A DNA stretch of 32,576 nucleotides, from positions 1 through 32,576 of the forward strand of contig DAOPQD010000030.1 in NCBI GenBank assembly GCA_035347995.1, given 5' to 3'. Source of the DNA: JAAZNO01 sp012798275. GTDB taxonomy: Bacteria > Chloroflexota > Anaerolineae > B4-G1 > SLSP01. Below are positions 1 through 9,169 of this stretch, one piece after another (the stretch's first letter is position 1; each line of letters begins with the position of its first letter). The notes beneath the pieces are model-generated. The model worked only from the letters and a program-made list of their open reading frames with translations. It made no database searches and was not told the origin of the DNA. A program made the position numbers and the translations under genes.

Positions 1-83
1 CTCTAATTGTATTGTCATGTGGTAAGTATAGCACGAGTTGACAATCTGACATGAAGCACAGTTTGTGCCCGCGTCTGGTATAG

Positions 84-1328
84 CTACGAACGCCCGCGTT
101 CACGGTGAAGCGATGGCCCCTCTTGCCTGGCAAGCGTGCCCAACAACAACCACAGCCCCAATAAGCCTAAAGTCGGCAGGGACATGACCCATCCCAAAGT
201 CCAGGGCATGCGGCCAGGCGCACTCCAGGCCATAAACCATCGGGCAAGACTAGAATCCGGCAGGGAGAAGGTGACAAAAACCGACAGGCTACACCAACGG
301 AGCCAACGCGCTGGATTGATCTGATACGCGCGCCCCAAGACCCCCAAAGGCAATATGAGGAGCGCAAAGGCGTGCTGCCAGCTTATGGGAGTCAACAAAA
401 GCATCACCACACAAACGCTGCTCCATGCCGCAGCCTCTCCCAGGAGTGTGCGCGGGAAGCGCTGGAGCTGCCATGCCAAAATGGCGAGAAACCCCAGACT
501 AAATGCTAACGTAAGCCAACGCGCCAGCTGGGGGAAGGCCCACAAAGGTTCTATCCATTGCCCACCAGCAAATAGCCGTTCCATCAAGGAGGCCCATGAG
601 ACATTGACAGGAAATCCAACACACACGGTCGCATTAGCCCCCACAATGTCGGTAATGTAAAGCGAGAAATCCTGTGGGGCAACCCAAAATAGCGGCAATA
701 ATGAAAAGAGCACGGCGGTGAGGAGCATCCCGCCCAAGGCCTTATGATGGCCGCGGAGCAATAAATATAATGCCAATATCGCGGGGTAGAGCTTGAAAGC
801 TGTCGCAAAACCCAAGAGTAACCCAGCCAGCTCTTCATGCTGCAAACGCAACAGGGACCATGCCCCCATAACACACGCCGCCACGATAATAGAAATTTGC
901 CCGAGCGCCAGGTGGGAAATGAAGGGATGCCAGATCAACGCTAAGCCCATAATCAAAAGCCGCCCATGAAGAGGCGAGACAATACCCAACGTATTTCCCA
1001 CCTGCCACAGTATCCATAAATACACTCCAGCGCTCAAAATACCCCAGATCATGAAAGCTGTCGGGGCAGAGAAAAAAGTCAAGGGGGCAAAAAACAGGGC
1101 CACGAAGGGCGGATGATTGTTCTGCTGGCTGAAGCTGGGGTCATAGATGGAAGTGCCAGCACGTAAAGCCGCTGCGGCCTCATAGTCCTGGGAAAAATCC
1201 GAGAAGGTCCGGGCATATAGATGCAGGATATACCCATCAACAAAGACGGCAAGAATTACCAGGATCGCCGCAGTCACAAGCCAGAGGCGGCTGGAATCAG
1301 CAGCATGAGATGACACTTGTTTTGACAT
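84..1328 (-). CDS. GT87 (DUF2029) family membrane glycosyltransferase
   Basis: A 414-residue multi-pass membrane protein of the GT-C fold, most like the GT87/DUF2029 family. Known members transfer mannose or arabinose from a polyprenyl-phosphate donor to glycans on the outer face of the membrane. After the first membrane segment (about residues 17-36) comes an acidic loop with QDYEAAAALRAGTSIYDP (Asp48 is the likely catalytic aspartate). Next is HPPFVALFFAPL, equivalent to the family's Y-x-YPP motif, then about nine further hydrophobic segments. It is the last gene of the minus-strand glycan cluster, 22 nt after the sulfatase-like gene at 1351-2946. With that neighbour it repeats the gene pair at 3142-6098. 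Family is confident; sugar and acceptor are unknown. Confidence 0.8.
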   Translation of the reverse strand: MSKQVSSHAADSSRLWLVTAAILVILAVFVDGYILHLYARTFSDFSQDYEAAAALRAGTSIYDPSFSQQNNHPPFVALFFAPLTFFSAPTAFMIWGILSAGVYLWILWQVGNTLGIVSPLHGRLLIMGLALIWHPFISHLALGQISIIVAACVMGAWSLLRLQHEELAGLLLGFATAFKLYPAILALYLLLRGHHKALGGMLLTAVLFSLLPLFWVAPQDFSLYITDIVGANATVCVGFPVNVSWASLMERLFAGGQWIEPLWAFPQLARWLTLAFSLGFLAILAWQLQRFPRTLLGEAAAWSSVCVVMLLLTPISWQHAFALLILPLGVLGRAYQINPARWLRWCSLSVFVTFSLPDSSLARWFMAWSAPGRMPWTLGWVMSLPTLGLLGLWLLLGTLARQEGPSLHRERGRS

Positions 1329-1350
1329 TCTTTCTCCGCGCTACATCCAA

Positions 1351-2946
1351 TTAGTTCTCCGGCACGGCACACGGGGAATCGGTGAGAGCAGTGACATCGG
1401 TGAACTGATACGGCCGTTGCCATGAAGAATAGTAAGTCAAATCTTCAAGCGTTCCCAGATGGCTCTCAAACACGGTATCAAAGATTACGCGAAAGGTATT
1501 GACCGGGGTGATGGAAGGGTAGAGCCTATCTAAGCCTGCAACGGGCAAGTAATAAGCATTGAAAATGGCCGCTCGTTCCCACATACAAGTTTCTGCCATC
1601 GAATTTACACTCCACAGCATTCCAGAGCCATGATCTCCCTGGATAATGATGACGGGCGGAGTTTCAGACTGGTCCAGGATGGCATCCACAGCCGTTAACA
1701 ACCTCTGATTAGTGTACAACAATTTCTCTATGTATCCAGAAACATAAACTTCGGGAGAGCCAGAGCGACCATCCCCATCCAGACTACCGAAATCAGGCGA
1801 GAGAGGCGCCATAAAACTGCCGGTCCGCGTCACGTTGAAAGGGGGATGTGGCGCGACAATATGCATAAACACAAATTTGGGACCTGGAAGTTGCGCCACT
1901 TCCGGCAGCTGCTCCAAAGCATATTGCACCTGGGTGAAGTTCGCGCGCCCGGCCACAGGAACGCTCAGCCAGCCTTTATCCATGGCAATGACCGCAGCAG
2001 AGTTGATCAACAGTAACCCTTCAACGGCATTCACATTAAGATAATCCGTGCTGTGCAAATAAACATCCGCATCCCCCAGCTCTGTTATAGGATAGCCGCT
2101 TTCAAAAGCGATCACACGATATCCCATCTCCGCAAGCGACTGCCGTACCTTGCTGTGACGTAGCAGCTGCTCAAGTGCATCCCTATCACCGGCATCCGCT
2201 GGCGTTGCTTCCAGATAATCCATGTTGAGTGACGACGCCAGGGAAAGGGCCGTCTGCACGTAATTACTTCGGCTTTCATCGGCGATATAGAATCCCCGCT
2301 CGCGCAAGGCCGTCAGGAAGTCTGCATTGTCAAAACCAAAAAATCTTTCCAAAACATCGGCGCGCGCATAGCTATCGGGAATAATGTAATAAATGTCCGG
2401 AAGAGTTGCTCCCACCAGCTTTACTTCCTCATCATGCTGCAAGCTGATCGCAGCGGGTTGAGCCGGCAGCACCGACGCGCCAGCCAACCGTCTTACGCCA
2501 TAACGCCCCGCAGAAAATATCATCGCGATCACAATAGTGACACTCAAGAAAGTGGTGATTAACTGCGGGGCTCGAAAATGCCGCCAGGCCCACCGACTCC
2601 CCAAGAAGCTCAACAATACCACCCATAGGGGGAACAGAATTTCATGTCGTCCAATCCGAAACTCGCCAATTCGCCACTTCCAGGCCACACCATAAAATGA
2701 GCCATAATAGAAAAGGATGAAAAACAGAAGTGTCGTCACAAAAGCGGCGCGTTCCCAGCTGCGCTCCAATTTGTAGAAACCTATCATGCATAGGCCCACA
2801 AATAACAGAACTACTGCCAAACTCCGCGTGAGCATGCCAAAAGGGGGGGTGAATTTAAAAAACAACTCCAGCACGGGATAAACAGCAAAGAGAAATGGAT
2901 ACAGAAACAACCAGCTACTTGCGTGAGATAACGTCTTTTTATTCAT
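1351..2946 (-). CDS. Sulfatase-like (alkaline phosphatase superfamily) membrane enzyme
   Basis: 531 residues. About five N-terminal membrane segments (residues 12-145) are followed by an extracytoplasmic catalytic domain of the sulfatase/phosphoglycerol-transferase type. Visible motifs are PDIYYIIPDSYAR (Asp191, likely metal ligand), SNYVQTALSLASSLN (Thr232 is the probable nucleophile, by position only), FMHIVAPHPPF (His362, His367) and IIIQGDHGSG (Asp438, His439). Relatives hydrolyse sulfate esters or move phospho-groups (phosphoethanolamine, phosphoglycerol) onto envelope glycans. There is no Cys/Ser-x-Pro-x-Arg sulfatase maturation motif, so a phospho-transferase role is more likely than true sulfatase activity. 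It is a clear paralogue of the protein at 4527-6098, sharing the same architecture and the WERAAIFNAYYLP / WERFSIFSAYYLP segment. Confidence 0.75.
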   Translation of the reverse strand: MNKKTLSHASSWLFLYPFLFAVYPVLELFFKFTPPFGMLTRSLAVVLLFVGLCMIGFYKLERSWERAAFVTTLLFFILFYYGSFYGVAWKWRIGEFRIGRHEILFPLWVVLLSFLGSRWAWRHFRAPQLITTFLSVTIVIAMIFSAGRYGVRRLAGASVLPAQPAAISLQHDEEVKLVGATLPDIYYIIPDSYARADVLERFFGFDNADFLTALRERGFYIADESRSNYVQTALSLASSLNMDYLEATPADAGDRDALEQLLRHSKVRQSLAEMGYRVIAFESGYPITELGDADVYLHSTDYLNVNAVEGLLLINSAAVIAMDKGWLSVPVAGRANFTQVQYALEQLPEVAQLPGPKFVFMHIVAPHPPFNVTRTGSFMAPLSPDFGSLDGDGRSGSPEVYVSGYIEKLLYTNQRLLTAVDAILDQSETPPVIIIQGDHGSGMLWSVNSMAETCMWERAAIFNAYYLPVAGLDRLYPSITPVNTFRVIFDTVFESHLGTLEDLTYYSSWQRPYQFTDVTALTDSPCAVPEN

Positions 2947-2949
2947 AGT

Positions 2950-3132
2950 ACCAACATTCCGTGTCTCTTAACTCTCAGGGGTGCTCAAGGCAAGCTCGCC
3001 GTGGAATCGAAATACGCCCCCATAAAGGAATCCCAGTGCAGGTGAAAGCCAGATAGACGAGGGCCAGAATGACAATGAGACAAACGAGACAGGCGCCTGG
3101 GCGCGATCTTGTCCACGGGGATATTCCTGCGC
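2950..3132 (-). pseudogene. Possible frameshifted remnant of a small membrane protein
   Basis: This 195-nt gap is the only sizeable one in the lower part of the glycan cluster. On the minus strand an ATG at about 3139 opens MRTRRNIPVDKIAPRR. A different frame then reads CLVCLIVILALVYLAF, a convincing membrane segment, and ends at a stop near 2980, but that frame has no start codon of its own. One frameshift would join the two into a protein of about 50 residues. It could equally be chance hydrophobicity in non-coding DNA. No family recognised. Confidence 0.2.
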
Positions 3133-3141
3133 GTCCTCATC

Positions 3142-4524
3142 TTATCCGGGGTGACGGGTATCTAGCGGCGCAGGGACCCCAGCAGGGCTGAGCCGCCAGA
3201 GCAGCGCCGCCAGTCCCAAGACGGCCACGGCCGGCAGAAGGCTCAGCAGGCTGACGACGAAGGGGACTTGCGGGGCCACACTTCCTGGCGCGGCGCCCAA
3301 GGTCGCTATCAAGGCATTCAGAGTGCCACGAGGCAGCCACAACAGCAAACTGATCAGCACAAAGTGCACTGTCAAGGACGCAGGAAAGTTCAAGCGCAGC
3401 AACCGCCTTCCGGCAATCGTCAGCGGCACGAGGGTCAAGGTGAGGTAATGGCTCCACGCCACCGGGTTGACCAGCAGGCTGAGGCAGAGCAACACACCGA
3501 ATCCGCCCTCGATGTCACGTCCCCGCGCGGCGAGCAGACCGATCCCCGTCACCGCCACAGGCAACGCCAGTGAGAGGTAGGGCGCCCATGAAGGCGCAGC
3601 AATGAGCGGCGGCGCGGTGATGCCCACCAACACCGGCGAGCCGGTGCCATCCAGCAGACGCCAGCCCACCGTCCACAGGGAAAAATTCCCCGCGTGGGCC
3701 TGATACAACGGCGCGACCTCCCCGCCGACCCGAAGGTAATAATCCACCACGGGCTGCCATCCCATCAGCAAAGCGGCGGCGATGTGCGCCACAATGACCG
3801 TCACCGCCGTGGCCGCCAAAGCGCGCCACTTCCGCTGCAAAGCCAACCACACGGCCAGGGGCCATCCCATCAACTTGAGGGAGAGCATCGCCCCCAGAAA
3901 GATGCCGGCCTGAAGGTCATCTCCCGCGCGCACCGCGCGCCACAACAGCGTGAGACAGAGCAAAAGTAAGAGCATCAGCTGCCCGATGGCCAGCTCCTCG
4001 GAAACCGGGCTCCACATCAGCAGCGTCAACAGCAACGCCCCTGCTAACCAAAGGCGCACCGGCGCTCCCACAGTTCTCAACAGCAAACCGCAGACGGCGA
4101 TCAGGAAGAGCAGCTCCAGCACAAACCACACCCGCGCCGCAAGCTCGTAGTCCAGCCACCCCAGGGGCAAGGCAAGCAAGGCCACGGGCGGGGGATGAGG
4201 CGTCGGATGTGGAAAAACGGGGGTGGGCAGAGAGCCAAGGTGTTCGGCAGCCAACACCGGTAAGGGCAGGTAAGGATTTTCACCGCTCAAAACCGCCCTG
4301 GCAAGCAGATATTCCTGGATGAAATCCTTCATGTAAACGTAGGGCGGGACGAGAGATTGAGCGCTGAAAGCCAGGCTGAGCAGGCCCGCCACACAAATCA
4401 GGGCGAGCAAAAGTCGCCGCAACCCCCGCATCCGCGGCGCATGGCTCAGCATCAAGTGGCGAAGCAATGTGCTCAAAGACGTAGCTGAACCGGTATCTGT
4501 CATATTATCCAGGCCTCGTACCAT
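3142..4524 (-). CDS. GT87 (DUF2029) family membrane glycosyltransferase, second copy
   Basis: 460 residues with about ten membrane segments. As in the GT87 family, the first membrane segment (about residues 41-58) leads into an acidic loop with MKDFIQEYLLARAVLSGENP, and then PHPPPVALLALPLGW, the position of the Y-x-YPP motif. It probably uses a polyprenyl-phosphate sugar donor at the outer membrane face. It starts only 2 nt after the stop of the sulfatase-like gene at 4527-6098, so the two are surely co-transcribed and probably translationally coupled. An alternative start at Met8 (4503) also has a GAGG upstream. It is more GC-rich than its paralogue at 84-1328, and the two are clearly diverged. 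Substrate unknown. Confidence 0.8.
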   Translation of the reverse strand: MVRGLDNMTDTGSATSLSTLLRHLMLSHAPRMRGLRRLLLALICVAGLLSLAFSAQSLVPPYVYMKDFIQEYLLARAVLSGENPYLPLPVLAAEHLGSLPTPVFPHPTPHPPPVALLALPLGWLDYELAARVWFVLELLFLIAVCGLLLRTVGAPVRLWLAGALLLTLLMWSPVSEELAIGQLMLLLLLCLTLLWRAVRAGDDLQAGIFLGAMLSLKLMGWPLAVWLALQRKWRALAATAVTVIVAHIAAALLMGWQPVVDYYLRVGGEVAPLYQAHAGNFSLWTVGWRLLDGTGSPVLVGITAPPLIAAPSWAPYLSLALPVAVTGIGLLAARGRDIEGGFGVLLCLSLLVNPVAWSHYLTLTLVPLTIAGRRLLRLNFPASLTVHFVLISLLLWLPRGTLNALIATLGAAPGSVAPQVPFVVSLLSLLPAVAVLGLAALLWRLSPAGVPAPLDTRHPG

Positions 4525-4526
4525 TT

Positions 4527-6098
4527 TCAGGGCGCCTCACAGGGCACGCGACTGGCTTCGGTGACATCCTGAAAGGCATAGGGCTTGTTCCAGGTGGAAA
4601 AATAGCTGCGATCAGGAAGCAAACCCAGATCTGTACCGAAATACGCATCAAAGATGACGCGGAAAGAATTCACCGGCGTGATGGTCTCATACAGGCGCGC
4701 AGAGGCGTCGCCGGGCAAGTAATATGCGCTGAAAATGGAAAAGCGTTCCCACAAACACGAGTCTTCCGCCGATTCCCATTGCAGGTAGGCGCCAGGGCCA
4801 TGATCGGCCTGAATCATGATGATCGGCGGCGTTCCCGAGGCTGCCAGGATGGCATCCAGCGTCTGTTGTAACAGCGTGTTGATGAAGGTCAATTCATCCA
4901 CATACTGCCGAAGATATTCCGCCGTATTGCCGCGATAGCCATCAGCGTCACCCAGGAAATATGTCCGATCCGGTTGGATAGAAGCCCCCGTGCGATCGAA
5001 AACAAAGGGTGGATGCGGTGCGATGATATGCGCAAATACGAACTTGGGCCCTGCTACAGCAGGTAATTGAGAGAGCGTCTCAAAAGCATAGAGGACGCGT
5101 TCCTGATGGGCACGATAGCCAGGGAGATACGCTTCCTGCCCCATGATCTCTAACGGGAGTTGCAGCAGCGTATTGGAAAGCAAAAGACCCTCCAACTCAT
5201 TGAGCGGCGAGGGATGAGGGGATAGATAAACGTCAGCAGTCTCGATCTCAGTAAACAGCAGCCCACTGGAAAGGGCAAACGAGCGGTAACCTGCATTTTC
5301 CAACAGCGCACGACTACGACTGTGCTGAATCAAGTCCAGGAATGGGACACGCGCGGAGGAATTTGCTAAGGGCGCAGCAATCTCGTTCAAATAATCAAAA
5401 TTGAGCGTCGCCGCGACAGAGAGAAAAGTGTGCATGTAGTTGCTCTGCGCCGCGGGGACCACATAAAAGCCACGGCGTGTGAGAGCTTCCACCAGAGGCC
5501 GATTATCGAAATCATAAAGTCTGGACAACACATCGTCCCGCGCATAGCCGTCCAGGACAATGTAGTAAATATCGGGGAGCTGTTCCGACGTGTTCTGTGG
5601 CTGTATCTGGGGCAATGGCGGGTTTTGATAGTGATACCCCCCCGCGTTGGTCAGGGCGAATTGAAAAATACCATAAACGGGCACGATGATGATAGCCACT
5701 GCAATCATGTTCAATAAGGCAGTCACCTGCCATGCATGAGGGGCAAGACGGCGCCAAAATGCGGGAGTGCCCAGAAATACAAACAGGGCAGCCCAGACCG
5801 CAAAAAATAACAAGCGTTTCTCAAGGCTAAAGCCCTGTAAAAGCAACTTAGACGCCAGAGCATAGCCATGTTGAAAATACAACACGCCTACCAGCACCAG
5901 AAAGGTCAACCATGCGGCGCGATTGCTATCCCCCATCCAATGACGCAACCCTAAAAAAAGCACCGTTGTGAGCGCGAGGACCATCACCAGCGGCCTGACT
6001 GCAAAATCCAGCGGCATTTGCGCCAGATTGGTCACCGTTGTCAGCAAGACGAAATTCGCAGCAAACAGGAATGGGTAAAAGATCGGATAACGCTTCAT
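4527..6098 (-). CDS. Sulfatase-like (alkaline phosphatase superfamily) membrane enzyme, second copy
   Basis: 523 residues. The membrane domain covers residues 8-150, then comes the catalytic domain: PDIYYIVLDGYARDDVL (Asp183), SNYMHTFLSVAATLN (Thr224, nucleophile candidate), FAHIIAPHPPF and MIQADHGPGAY (Asp-His metal ligands). It has the same overall plan as 1351-2946 but is clearly diverged in sequence, indicating an old duplication. It likely adds or removes a phospho- or sulfo-substituent on an envelope glycan outside the cytoplasm. Its 2-nt spacing to the GT87 gene downstream suggests the two act on the same product. The C-terminal region retains the family's LYETITPVNSFRVIFD segment. The exact group transferred cannot be told from sequence. 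Confidence 0.75.
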   Translation of the reverse strand: MKRYPIFYPFLFAANFVLLTTVTNLAQMPLDFAVRPLVMVLALTTVLFLGLRHWMGDSNRAAWLTFLVLVGVLYFQHGYALASKLLLQGFSLEKRLLFFAVWAALFVFLGTPAFWRRLAPHAWQVTALLNMIAVAIIIVPVYGIFQFALTNAGGYHYQNPPLPQIQPQNTSEQLPDIYYIVLDGYARDDVLSRLYDFDNRPLVEALTRRGFYVVPAAQSNYMHTFLSVAATLNFDYLNEIAAPLANSSARVPFLDLIQHSRSRALLENAGYRSFALSSGLLFTEIETADVYLSPHPSPLNELEGLLLSNTLLQLPLEIMGQEAYLPGYRAHQERVLYAFETLSQLPAVAGPKFVFAHIIAPHPPFVFDRTGASIQPDRTYFLGDADGYRGNTAEYLRQYVDELTFINTLLQQTLDAILAASGTPPIIMIQADHGPGAYLQWESAEDSCLWERFSIFSAYYLPGDASARLYETITPVNSFRVIFDAYFGTDLGLLPDRSYFSTWNKPYAFQDVTEASRVPCEAP

Positions 6099-6121
6099 TC
6101 CTCAACCCTTCGATTCTAAAA

Positions 6122-6718
6122 TTACGCTTGTTTGCTACAGAGCAACACCAGCCACGGGAAAGCACGCACCTGCTGCAGGATTTTCAATTCCCCTGATACG
6201 AACTCCGCAAATTCATGATAACCCCACAATTGTAGATGCTCTGGGTCATTGCCCCAATTCCGGATGTGCTTACCCCGCAAAAAATTCAGTGACCGAAACC
6301 ACGGCTCATGAGGGACGCTCAACAGCACATAACGACGACTCACCCGCCGCAATTCACGTAAGGCGACCAGCGGCTCAGCCAGGTGTTCCAAAACCTCAGT
6401 ACAGAGCACCAGGTCAAACTGATCCTCGGCAAAAGGCAGGGCCAACACGCTGGCCTTCGCACGAGACAACCATGGCGTGAAACTTTTCCCGCGCGCCAGC
6501 GCCCGTTCATCTACATCCACGCCCCAGAAAGTAGCTGGCGCGGGCCACCTCTCACGCAGATAGCGGCTCACGAAACCCTCTGCACAACCGGCGTCCAATA
6601 CCGACGTGACCCCCAATCCCCCGGTCAGAGTCGCGGCTTGCCGCAAAAAGCACCCCAATAACCACCGCTGTACCGGATTTGGATTTTCGTATTTCTGCAA
6701 ATTGCCGTGTTTGCTCAT
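6122..6718 (-). CDS. Class I SAM-dependent methyltransferase (small)
   Basis: 198 residues with a single Rossmann methyltransferase domain. Motif I is VLDAGCAEGFVSRYL (residues 40-54), the acidic residue binding the SAM ribose lies in FWGVDVDERAL, and the post-motif segment is FDLVLCTEVLEHLAEP, typical of the Methyltransf_11 group. The ATG overlaps the stop of the upstream GT2 gene by 4 nt (6715-6718), a strong sign of coupled translation. It therefore probably methylates the glycan, lipid carrier or sugar nucleotide made with that enzyme. It lacks membrane segments, so it acts in the cytoplasm. Substrate not predictable. Confidence 0.8.
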   Translation of the reverse strand: MSKHGNLQKYENPNPVQRWLLGCFLRQAATLTGGLGVTSVLDAGCAEGFVSRYLRERWPAPATFWGVDVDERALARGKSFTPWLSRAKASVLALPFAEDQFDLVLCTEVLEHLAEPLVALRELRRVSRRYVLLSVPHEPWFRSLNFLRGKHIRNWGNDPEHLQLWGYHEFAEFVSGELKILQQVRAFPWLVLLCSKQA

Positions 6719-7671
6719 TCGCCTAACCTGTTACGGATCGAATAACTGGCCTGCTGTTCCGCCTGTCCATGTGTGATCATCTCGGCCAGCAGACCAATGG
6801 AAAAAAACTGCATCCCAACGGTCATCAACAATACCCCTAACGTCAGCAAGGGACGATTGCCGATCGGCCCCCGGCCCGTGAACCACAAAATCGCGAGATA
6901 CAGATTAATCAAGAATCCCAGGCCAAAAGCGCCAATCCCGGCCCACCCGAACATGTGCAGAGGACGCCAGGTATAGGCCCCCAGAAAAAGCACGGTGAGT
7001 AAGTCAAAAAAGCCTCGCGCAAAGCGACGAAAGCCATATTTGGAACGCCCATATTTTCGCGGACGATGCGCCACTTTGATCTCGGTGACACGAAAGCCCC
7101 TCTGATATGCCAGGATGGGTGTGTAACGATGCAGCTCGCCGTACAACCGGATCTCTTTGACGACTTCACGCCGATAGGCTTTGAAACCACAGTTGAAATC
7201 ATGCAGTTTGACCCCCGTGGTCACGGCCACCGTCCAGTTAAAGAGCCGGGAAGGGAACGTTTTCCCCGGAGGATCATGGCGCGGGTACTTCCAACCGGAC
7301 ACCAAGTCGTAACCCTCGGCTAATTGCGCCAGGAAGCGGGGAATCTCCGCAGGGGAATCCTGCAAATCCCCGTCCATCGTAAAGACCACCTCGCCCGCCG
7401 CAGCCTCAAAACCCGCTGCCAATGCCGCCGATTTGCCGAAATTGCGGCGGAATCGAATCACTTTCACCCGCGCATCCTGCTGATGCAGACGCTCCAAGAC
7501 CGCGTACGTGCCATCGGTGCTGCCATCATCTACAAACAGCAGCTCAAATACTTGCCCTACGGCCTCCAACGCCGAAAGAAGTTCCTGATAGAGAAGCGCG
7601 ACGCTTTGTTCTTCATTCAACACCGGGACCACGACGGTAATATCCACGCCATCTTCCCCGCTGTTTTGCAT
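6715..7671 (-). CDS. GT2 polyprenyl-phosphate glycosyltransferase (DPM1/GtrB/ArnC-like)
   Basis: 318 residues. The GT-A domain begins ITVVVPVLNEE, with the nucleotide-binding VDDGSTDGT (47-55) and the metal-binding DGD (100-102). HDFNCGFKAYRR is characteristic of the dolichol-phosphate mannose synthase branch. Two C-terminal membrane segments (about 236-262 and 274-296) anchor it. Such enzymes load a sugar from a nucleotide donor onto undecaprenyl phosphate at the cytoplasmic face. The product is the donor used by GT-C enzymes, and three GT-C-like genes (13463-14695, 3142-4524, 84-1328) lie in the same cluster. It overlaps the methyltransferase gene downstream by 4 nt. Family confident; sugar unknown. 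Confidence 0.88.
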   Translation of the reverse strand: MQNSGEDGVDITVVVPVLNEEQSVALLYQELLSALEAVGQVFELLFVDDGSTDGTYAVLERLHQQDARVKVIRFRRNFGKSAALAAGFEAAAGEVVFTMDGDLQDSPAEIPRFLAQLAEGYDLVSGWKYPRHDPPGKTFPSRLFNWTVAVTTGVKLHDFNCGFKAYRREVVKEIRLYGELHRYTPILAYQRGFRVTEIKVAHRPRKYGRSKYGFRRFARGFFDLLTVLFLGAYTWRPLHMFGWAGIGAFGLGFLINLYLAILWFTGRGPIGNRPLLTLGVLLMTVGMQFFSIGLLAEMITHGQAEQQASYSIRNRLGE

Positions 7672-7722
7672 GACTTCCTCCCCACATCACAACTGACCTC
7701 GGCCGCCGCAGAATCGCCATGG

Positions 7723-9105
7723 CTAACGTCGGAACAAATACAAACGCCGCTGCGAGTCCTGGATGGGCTGGGAGTCCACCAGGGTGAAGGCGCCGGCAAA
7801 AGCGCGCTCTACTCCCTCCTGCGTATACTCCGGGAAGATGTCCTCGCGCGTCGCCAGCAACCTCTGTACCTGGGAGTCCTCCTTGGGGACGAATTCCAGT
7901 ACCAGCCATTCCCCCACCTCGCGGAAGAATTCTGCCAGCCTGGGCAAGGGAACGTTGTTGGCAATGGCCAGGTGATGAACAAGCGCCAGTGCCAGCACCG
8001 CGTCCGCCGGCCCACGCTCCAACCAGCTGGAGCGTTCCCGATTCTGCCATCCCAGCGCCGGACTGGGGTTGGTGAAATCCAGGAGCAACGGCAGGAGATG
8101 CGTCTCTCCGGTATCCCGCACGCTGCGATAAGCCTGCTCCACCGCCCCTGGATCCACATCGAAGGCCACCGTCGGAATGCCCCGCGCGCTCGCCAGCCGG
8201 CTGAAAAGCCCGGTGTTCGCCCCCAGGTCCCAAACGCTCTGCGGCGCGATCTTTTCCAGCCAGGCGCTGATCAGGGCCTTCTTGTGCTCGTGCGCCGCGG
8301 CCGTGTAATTGGTCTTGTCATAGTAATCCCCCCACGCCGTCGCGCCCTCGCGCCAGCGCAACCGGGCCGTCGCTGTCTCCAGGCTATCCAGCAAGCCCAA
8401 CAGCCCCGTCCGACTCATCTGGCCGGTAGGGCGGGCCGGAACCGCAGCCGCATCAGCGTAGCGCTGCTGGGAGCGAGCGTGAAGATAAATGTGGAAGAAC
8501 AACCCGGCCTGGAAGCGCGCCGCCCAGGGCAGCAAGCGCGCGGTCAGATCCAGGGGCAGGCCATCTATGTAGACCCGGAGGAGCTGGCTCAGGCGCACAT
8601 CCCGGCGCGCCATGAGCGCCAGGGGCGCCAGGAAATGCTGGCAAAACTGCCGGTAGGCGACCCAGGGCCGTCCCTCCTGATACGGTTCGAAGGAGAGGGT
8701 GTCTATCAACACCGGACGCCCGGCGTAAAACTGGATGTTGTAAGCGCTGCTGTCTTTCAGGGACATGCCGAAATCAAGCGCACGTTTCTGAATCCGCAGC
8801 GTCGTCAGCGCCGCGTCTTGCAGCTGACTGAAACACCACTCATAGGGATAGGAGATGAAGGGGATCTGCAACGGTCGCAAAATGCGATACGCCAGTTCCG
8901 GACGCGGAGCGAGTAAGCCGACTTCCTCGTGCGGCAGCAGCAGGCCGGCGTCGGTCAAAGCCGTGTAGAGCCCGGAGGTCATCAACCGATCATAATCGGC
9001 CTGCCCCCAGTGATTCACCTGGCGATAGATCGTCCCCTCATGGGAGAACAAAAAACCCGCCGGGTCACGAAACGAGCCAGAAACCGGACTATAGGTAGTG
9101 TTCAT
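7723..9105 (-). CDS. Large class I SAM-dependent methyltransferase
   Basis: 460 residues. The N-terminal half (about 1-270) is specific to the family: it opens SGSFRDPAGFLFSHEGTIYR and later has DSSAYNIQFYAGRPVLIDTL, a segment with a kinase-like feel. The C-terminal half is a SAM domain with SVWDLGANTGLFSRLA (motif I, near residue 295), AFDVDPGAVEQAY and ADAVLALALVHHLAI. The layout resembles large methyltransferases annotated as nodulation NoeA-like; that name is a resemblance, not an assignment. It lies 51 nt upstream of the GT2 gene in the same transcription direction. It probably methylates a cell-surface glycan precursor in the cytoplasm. Confidence 0.72.
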   Translation of the reverse strand: MNTTYSPVSGSFRDPAGFLFSHEGTIYRQVNHWGQADYDRLMTSGLYTALTDAGLLLPHEEVGLLAPRPELAYRILRPLQIPFISYPYEWCFSQLQDAALTTLRIQKRALDFGMSLKDSSAYNIQFYAGRPVLIDTLSFEPYQEGRPWVAYRQFCQHFLAPLALMARRDVRLSQLLRVYIDGLPLDLTARLLPWAARFQAGLFFHIYLHARSQQRYADAAAVPARPTGQMSRTGLLGLLDSLETATARLRWREGATAWGDYYDKTNYTAAAHEHKKALISAWLEKIAPQSVWDLGANTGLFSRLASARGIPTVAFDVDPGAVEQAYRSVRDTGETHLLPLLLDFTNPSPALGWQNRERSSWLERGPADAVLALALVHHLAIANNVPLPRLAEFFREVGEWLVLEFVPKEDSQVQRLLATREDIFPEYTQEGVERAFAGAFTLVDSQPIQDSQRRLYLFRR

Positions 9106-9169
9106 CAGCTCCTCTCCGCAGCAACTCAGCGAACCTCAAAATCACTCGCCTGGCACATGAGCGCAGACT

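Noticed and set aside
38..60. TTGACA at the left edge as a promoter
   Set aside because: No -10 box at 16-18 nt on the plus strand and the nearest genes read the other way.
7324..8916. Long plus-strand reading frame (530 codons)
   Set aside because: It lies antisense to the GT2 and methyltransferase genes, which have clear motifs. Its product is Arg/Gln/Pro-rich with no domain, as expected for the opposite strand of GC-rich genes.
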